A DNA stretch of 9,083 nucleotides from contig DIZV01000125.1 of assembly GCA_002427995.1 (NCBI GenBank), positions 1-9,083 on the forward strand, written 5' to 3'. Positions 6,004 through 9,083 of this stretch are shown here, in pieces. Under the pieces are notes generated by a model, which was not told the origin of the DNA, ran no database searches, and saw only the letters and a program-made list of their open reading frames with translations. The translations under genes were made by a program, and so were the position numbers. This DNA comes from Chloroflexi bacterium UBA6019 (GTDB lineage: Bacteria > Chloroflexota > Dormibacteria > Dormibacterales > Dormibacteraceae). How positions within the stretch are numbered: the first letter of the stretch is position 1; each line of letters begins with the position of its first letter.

Positions 6004-6333
6004 TCAGCCGAGGACGTCGTCGATCACCTCGAGCGTGATCGCGACCAGCTGGAAGCGGACCGGCCCGCGCCAGCCGCTGAGCGCCCGGTACTCCGCCAGC
6101 GTGCCCTCCATCGCCCGCCGCTTGGCGCCGTCGAGCGCCTCGCCGGGGGTGCCGTGGCCGGCGCCGGAGCGGGTTTTCACCTCGACCAGCGAGACCTCGC
6201 CGCCCCGCCGGCAGACGAGGTCGATCTCGCCCCGCCGGCACCTGAAGTTCCGCGCCAGGACCTCGTAGCCGAGGCCCCGAAGGTGCTCGGCGGCCAGCTC
6301 CTCGCCGGACCTACCGAGCCGCTGCGAGCTCAC
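6004..6333 (-). CDS. yraN: YraN / UPF0102 family endonuclease-like protein
   Basis: A 109-residue protein of normal UPF0102 length. It contains LGRSGEELAAEHLRGLGYEV, then RNFRCRRGEIDLVCR and SLVEVKTRS. The GEIDLV and EVKTR elements are the PD-(D/E)xK-type nuclease core shared with Holliday-junction resolvase-like folds, with Asp and Glu-x-Lys as expected metal and catalytic residues. The family's role is not established; its genes are usually found near rnhB, comM and dprA. Start GTG 6333 overlaps the end of rnhB by 23 bases, giving the family's usual N-terminus. No strong Shine-Dalgarno is visible, consistent with translational coupling. Confidence 0.93.
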   Translation of the reverse strand: MSSQRLGRSGEELAAEHLRGLGYEVLARNFRCRRGEIDLVCRRGGEVSLVEVKTRSGAGHGTPGEALDGAKRRAMEGTLAEYRALSGWRGPVRFQLVAITLEVIDDVLG

Positions 6334-6943
6334 GGACCCGGCGCCAGGAGGTGCGATGGATCGGGCTCGGGCCGAGGAAGCGGATCGCCTCCTGGTGGGC
6401 GGCGGTGGCGTAGCCCTTGTGGAGCGCGAAGCCGTAGCCGGGAAACTGGCGGTCGAACTCGATCATCTGGAGGTCGCGGTGGACCTTGGCGACGATGCTG
6501 GCGGCCATGATCGAGGCGCAGGTGGTGTCGCCCTTGACCACCGCCAGCTGGGGAAGCGGGGACTCGGGAACGTCGAAGGCGTCGAGCAGCAGGTACTCGA
6601 CCGGCACGCCGAGCGCGGCGACGGCGCGCTCCATCGCCAGCTGCCGGGCGCGGGTCATGCCGACCCGGTTGAACTCGCGCGCGTCGACTTGGCCGACGCC
6701 GATCGCGACCGCCCGCCGGCGGATCATCCGGTCCAGCACCAGACGCTGGGCGTGGCTGAGCTTCTTGGAGTCGTCGAGCCCCGGCAGCCGCGCGCCCAGG
6801 GGCAGCACCGCGGCACCCGCCACGACCGGGCCCGCAAGCGGTCCGAGCCCGACCTCGTCGACGCCGGCCACGATCTTGAAGCCCATCCCGAAGGCGGTTC
6901 GCTCCCAGGACCAGAGCCGCGGCCGGCGAGTCCTCTTGATCAA
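6311..6943 (-). CDS. rnhB: Ribonuclease HII
   Basis: A protein of about 210 residues that cleaves RNA-DNA hybrids 5' of single ribonucleotides, removing misincorporated ribonucleotides from the chromosome. The four acidic residues are present: Asp29-Glu30 in GVDEVG, Asp121 in LLLDAF and Asp139 in VVKGDTTCAS. Also seen are DSKKLS, AASIVAKVHRD, PGYGFALHKGY and the terminal HRTSW motif. Unusually the GRG motif after DEV reads GLG (Leu33, codon at 6847-6845). TTG 6943 is chosen because the WSWERTAFGMGFKIVAGVDE stretch aligns with the usual N-terminal helix and AGGGTGG lies 9 bases upstream; ATG 6886 (191 residues) would cut that helix. The open frame extends further upstream only as a shadow of rplS. 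A minus-strand TAGGCT (6971-6966) might mark a local promoter. yraN overlaps its end. Confidence 0.9.
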   Translation of the reverse strand: MIKRTRRPRLWSWERTAFGMGFKIVAGVDEVGLGPLAGPVVAGAAVLPLGARLPGLDDSKKLSHAQRLVLDRMIRRRAVAIGVGQVDAREFNRVGMTRARQLAMERAVAALGVPVEYLLLDAFDVPESPLPQLAVVKGDTTCASIMAASIVAKVHRDLQMIEFDRQFPGYGFALHKGYATAAHQEAIRFLGPSPIHRTSWRRVRELAAAR

Positions 6944-7007
6944 TTCAGTCGACCACCCTGCCCGCAGCCTAGCCAACTGGGGCCCGGACCCGAGAGTCTT
7001 TACCGGC
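6944..7007 (-). other. 64-base gap between rplS and rnhB, place where lepB is often found
   Basis: The only real gap in the minus-strand operon. It contains no hairpin followed by a T-run on the coding strand, so no intrinsic terminator is evident. A TAGGCT hexamer at 6971-6966 fits TANNNT, but no -35 box is visible. A GGGTCCGGGCCC stretch at its centre is only an imperfect inverted repeat. Confidence 0.4.
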
Positions 7008-7475
7008 TCAGGCCTTGGCCTTGACCTTGGTTTTGGGCTTGGCTTCGACCTTGGCCTTGGACTTGGCCAGGACCTTGGTCTCCTTCTTGGCCTCGGCCTC
7101 GACCCTGGCAGGCTGGGCAACGGCCGGCGTCTTGGGGCGGCGCTCGCGGATCCGGCCCTCCTTGCCGATCTTGTCGCGGAGGTAGTAGAGCCGGGCCTGG
7201 CGGACGTCGCCATGGCGGAGCACCTCGATCTTGTCGATCCGCGGCGAGTGGATCATGAAGGTGCGCTCGACGCCGACCGCATGGGTGACCCGGCGAACGG
7301 TGAAGTTCTTGCGCAGGCCGCCCCCGGTCACCCGGATGACGAGGCCCTCGAAGACCTGGATCCGCTCCCGGGTGCCCTCGACGACCTTGGCGTGGACGCG
7401 GATCGTGTCACCCGGCCGCAGCGTGGGCACCGATTCCTTGAACTGCTCCTGCTCGATCTGGTCGATCACATTCAT
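7008..7475 (-). CDS. rplS: 50S ribosomal protein L19 with a long Lys/Ala-rich C-terminal tail
   Basis: Residues 1-113 are a standard L19: RPGDTIRVHAKVVEG, RIQVFEGLVI, GGGLRKNFTVRR, VGVERTFMIHSPRI and RHGDVRQARLYYLR. L19 sits at the 30S-50S interface. Residues 114-155 form an extra low-complexity tail rich in Lys, Ala, Val and Glu (for example AKSKAKVEAKPKTKVKAKA), probably disordered and strongly basic, absent from the E. coli protein (about 115 residues). ATG 7475 overlaps the trmD stop by 4 bases (ATGA), with AAGGGG ahead of it, so translation is coupled. Confidence 0.97.
   Translation of the reverse strand: MNVIDQIEQEQFKESVPTLRPGDTIRVHAKVVEGTRERIQVFEGLVIRVTGGGLRKNFTVRRVTHAVGVERTFMIHSPRIDKIEVLRHGDVRQARLYYLRDKIGKEGRIRERRPKTPAVAQPARVEAEAKKETKVLAKSKAKVEAKPKTKVKAKA
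7009..7101 (-). repeat. Short imperfect tandem repeat encoding the Lys-rich tail of L19
   Basis: The plus strand reads as repeated near-copies of CTTGGC/CTTGAC hexamers, for example CCTTGGCCTTGACCTTGG near 7014-7031 and again near 7049-7065. They encode alternating Lys and small residues. The units are imperfect and stay in frame. Such runs commonly change length by replication slippage, so tail length may vary between strains. Confidence 0.6.
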
Positions 7476-8167
7476 CTCTTTTCCCCTTGCTGCGGAGTCC
7501 CTGCCCGGGCGAGCGTGCGCCGCCGCGCCTGCGCCTGCCGCCAGGCCTCGATCTCACGATGGTTACCGGAGAGCAGCACCTCGGGCACGCGAAGGCCGCG
7601 GAACTCCGCCGGACGAGTGTATTGCGGATGGCCGAGCAGATCGGCCGCGAAGGAATCGCCGGCGAGCGACTCCTCGGCGCCGAGGACACCGGGGACCAGC
7701 CGGGCGACCGCGTCGATCAGGACCATCGCCGGCAGCTCGCCGCCGCTCAGCACGTAATCGCCGATCGAGACCTCCCGGTCGGCGAGCGACTCCCGGACCC
7801 GGTCGTCGATGCCCTCGTAGCGGCCGCAGACGAGCACCAGGCCAGCCTCGGCAGCGAGCTCGCGGGCGAGCCGCTGGGTGAAGGGCTCGCCCCAGGGCTC
7901 GAGCAGGATCACCGGGCCCCGGTTCTGCGCCCTCACCTCCTCGATCGCCTCGAAGAGCGGCTCCGGCTTGAGCACCATCCCGGGACCACCGCCGTAGGGC
8001 ACGTCGTCCACCTGCCGGTGACGGTCGTGGGTATGGGCTCGCAGGTCGTGCGCATGGAGCTCGAGCAGGCCGCGCGCGATGGCGCGGCCGACGACCCCCG
8101 CCGCGAACACCGGCTCGAAGACCTCCGGGAAGACGGTGATCACATCGAAGCGGAGGGCCGAGCTCAC
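7472..8167 (-). CDS. trmD: tRNA (guanine-N1-)-methyltransferase TrmD
   Basis: A 231-residue SPOUT-class methyltransferase that makes m1G37 in tRNAs reading CNN and some other codons, preventing +1 frameshifting; it acts as a trefoil-knotted dimer using AdoMet. Seen: FDVITVFPEVF at the N-terminus, THDRHRQVDDVPYGGGPGM, knot motifs VCGRYEGIDDRV (113-124) and SIGDYVLSGGELPAM, then Arg156 and Asp171 (GDSFAADLL), the equivalents of the catalytic Arg154 and Asp169 of the E. coli enzyme, and YTRPAEFRGL with LLSGNHREIEAWR. The start is GTG 8167, overlapping the rimM stop by 4 bases (GTGA), with GAGG 7 bases upstream; the longer open frame reaching 8527 is a shadow of rimM. Slightly shorter than E. coli TrmD (255) because the C-terminus is trimmed. 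Confidence 0.97.
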   Translation of the reverse strand: MSSALRFDVITVFPEVFEPVFAAGVVGRAIARGLLELHAHDLRAHTHDRHRQVDDVPYGGGPGMVLKPEPLFEAIEEVRAQNRGPVILLEPWGEPFTQRLARELAAEAGLVLVCGRYEGIDDRVRESLADREVSIGDYVLSGGELPAMVLIDAVARLVPGVLGAEESLAGDSFAADLLGHPQYTRPAEFRGLRVPEVLLSGNHREIEAWRQAQARRRTLARAGTPQQGEKR

Positions 8168-8670
8168 CGGGCGTCCTCGAAGTCGAAGAGCCAGTCCTTG
8201 ACGGTGACCAGGCCGGCCTCCAGGTCCACCGCCGCGATGGCATCCCGGGTCGCCGGGACGAGGTGCTCGGCGCCGTCCTCGGCGGAGACGACCCAGACGT
8301 CGTTGGCGGGCCGCTCGAGCACGCTGCGCAGGGTCCCGACCCGGCGACCGCCGGCGGTGACGACCGCCAGCCCGACCAGCTGGTGGTGATAGTAGGAGCC
8401 CTCGGCGAGCTCTTTGGCGGATTCGGCCGGCACCTCCAGGTAGAGCCCGCGGTGAAGCTCGGCGAGGGTGCGGTTGTCGATCCCGACCAGCTTCAGCGTG
8501 GCCGTCGGCCGGCCCGGCTTCCACCATTCGACCCGGTGCGGACGACCCTCCACGAAAAGCTCCGACCCGGGAGCGAATCGATCTTCGAAATCCGTCAAGG
8601 GAAAGACCTTGACGGCCCCGTTGAGCCCGAAGGGAGAGGTCACCTGGCCGACCCTCACGAAGTCAGGCAA
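8164..8670 (-). CDS. rimM: 16S rRNA processing / 30S maturation protein RimM
   Basis: A 168-residue RimM that assists late 30S assembly by binding S19 and the 16S head domain. The N-terminal RimM domain begins FVRVGQVTSPFGLNGAVKVF; the C-terminal PRC-barrel covers about 90-165 with YYHHQLVGLAVV, RPANDVWVV and HLVPATRDAI then AVDLEAGLVTV. TTG 8670 overlaps khpA by 8 bases. The alternative GTG 8658 would still leave an intact domain but lacks the usual residues before the VGQV strand. Sits between khpA and trmD as in most Gram-positive-type operons. Confidence 0.95.
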   Translation of the reverse strand: MPDFVRVGQVTSPFGLNGAVKVFPLTDFEDRFAPGSELFVEGRPHRVEWWKPGRPTATLKLVGIDNRTLAELHRGLYLEVPAESAKELAEGSYYHHQLVGLAVVTAGGRRVGTLRSVLERPANDVWVVSAEDGAEHLVPATRDAIAAVDLEAGLVTVKDWLFDFEDAR

Positions 8671-9031
8671 GGTCGACGAAGACCCTCCGGCGCTCGCGCA
8701 GGGAGGCGGCGCGGACCAGGGAGCGGAGCGCCTCGATGTTCCGGCCGCCCTTGCCGATCAGCTTGCCGATGTCCTCCTCGGCCATCTTCACGGTCACCGA
8801 GACCGTGCCGCGCGAGCGCTCGAAGGCCTCGACCTTCACCTCTTCCGGTTTTTCGGCGATCGATCGGGCGACGAACTCGACCAGCGCCCGGTAGTCGACC
8901 GGCGGTCCGCTCGGACCGCGGTTGACGCCACCCTGCTCGCGGTCGAAGGGCCGCCCCCCGCCGCCTCCCGGGCCGCCGAGGCGCTCGCGCCGGAATCCAC
9001 CCGGCCGGTCGGGCCCCCCGAGCTCGCCCAT
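8663..9031 (-). CDS. khpA: KH-domain RNA-binding protein KhpA with a Gly/Arg-rich N-terminal extension
   Basis: The last 78 residues are a complete KhpA: DYRALVEFVARSIAEKPEEV, then VSVTVKMAEEDIGKLIGKGG with the GKGG loop at 93-96 and RNIEALRSLVRAAS. KhpA binds RNA as a type II KH domain and works with KhpB in cell-size and small-RNA control in Gram-positive bacteria. The first 44 residues are extra and unusual: Gly, Arg and Pro rich with a run of Gly (GGPGGGGGRP). The extension seems real, since ATG 9031 has a strong GGAGAAGG (9044-9037) in front and the Val and Leu codons up to the domain are GTC, CTC or CTG, leaving no standard internal start. It begins directly after the rpsP stop. Confidence 0.93.
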   Translation of the reverse strand: MGELGGPDRPGGFRRERLGGPGGGGGRPFDREQGGVNRGPSGPPVDYRALVEFVARSIAEKPEEVKVEAFERSRGTVSVTVKMAEEDIGKLIGKGGRNIEALRSLVRAASLRERRRVFVDLA

Positions 9032-9083
9032 CTAAGCCTTCTCCGCCACGACGTCGGCCTCGGGCTCGGCCTCGGCGACAACC
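9032..9083 (-). CDS. rpsP: 30S ribosomal protein S16, C-terminal end only (cut by right window edge)
   Basis: Only the last 16 codons are in the window, reading VVAEAEPEADVVAEKA. That acidic Ala/Glu/Val tail fits the C-terminal extensions of S16 in high-G+C Gram-positive-type bacteria, and the position directly before khpA is where rpsP normally stands. The conserved S16 core itself lies beyond the edge, so identity rests mainly on gene order. Its TAG is followed without a gap by the ATG of khpA, and its last codons carry the khpA ribosome binding site. Confidence 0.75.
   Translation of the reverse strand, partial: VVAEAEPEADVVAEKA

Noticed and set aside
6960..6995. Intrinsic terminator between rplS and rnhB
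   Set aside because: The GGGTCCGGGCCC stretch forms only an imperfect hairpin and is not followed by a T-run on the coding strand.
7009..7101. CRISPR array or minisatellite in the repetitive stretch
   Set aside because: Units are about six bases, imperfect, without spacers, and they keep the L19 reading frame.
6944..7213. N-terminal extension of rnhB up to 7213
   Set aside because: The extra residues are a Ser/Arg/Pro shadow of the L19 tail repeat; RNase HII homologues start shortly before the GVDE motif.
7640..7700. TrmD lacking a catalytic residue because DCPHYTRP of E. coli reads GHPQYTRP here
   Set aside because: The catalytic Asp is the one in the preceding DSF motif, which is present (Asp171), as is the Arg equivalent (Arg156).
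6486..7757. 423-codon plus-strand frame containing a GLGLDLGFGLG repeat
   Set aside because: The repeat is only the antisense reading of the Lys-rich L19 tail; the frame is antisense to rnhB, rplS and trmD.
8168..8527. N-terminal extension of trmD up to 8527
   Set aside because: It overlaps rimM in another frame and has no family similarity; TrmD homologues begin near GTG 8167, which also forms the 4-base overlap with the rimM stop.

Overview
The window is a gene-dense stretch of a very G+C-rich bacterial chromosome (by eye near 70 % G+C, not computed). Third codon positions are strongly G/C, about two thirds of the start codons are not ATG, and genes overlap or abut. The order rpsP-khpA-rimM-trmD-rplS-rnhB-yraN, with khpA between rpsP and rimM, is typical of Gram-positive and related (Terrabacteria) lineages. 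Together with an Flp-type pilin and a LigC/LigD-like ATP-dependent DNA ligase, it suggests an actinobacterium or a relative such as Chloroflexota or Dormibacterota. I cannot place it more precisely.

Layout, right to left on the minus strand: the last 16 codons of rpsP (9083-9032), khpA, rimM, trmD and rplS form one tightly coupled ribosome and RNA-maturation operon with overlaps or zero gaps. After a 64-base gap come rnhB (RNase HII), yraN (UPF0102 nuclease-like) and a HAD-family hydrolase coupled to yraN. The usual lepB between rplS and rnhB is absent.

In the middle, three plus-strand genes (1662-5285) form an apparent operon: an ABC ATPase, a two-half ABC-2 permease, and a protein related to ATP-dependent DNA ligases that keeps the adenylation lysine but has lost residues in motifs III, V and VI. 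Divergent from them, across only 29 bases, is a minus-strand MBL-fold metallohydrolase (1632-790). It runs tail to tail into a small plus-strand Flp-type prepilin gene. At the left edge is the N-terminal third of a ComM/YifB-type Mg-chelatase-like AAA+ protein, minus strand, cut by the window.

yraN and comM are often close neighbours, frequently followed by dprA, so the block between them (about 434-5999) looks like a lineage-specific insertion. The most notable points are the HAD gene, whose catalytic motif I lies upstream of every ATG, GTG or TTG in its frame; the ligase-like protein with altered catalytic motifs linked to an ABC exporter; an RNase HII with GLG in place of the GRG motif; and low-complexity tails on S16, KhpA and L19. 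I see no tRNA, rRNA, CRISPR array, insertion sequence or phage gene, and nothing that is clearly a complete undescribed system.
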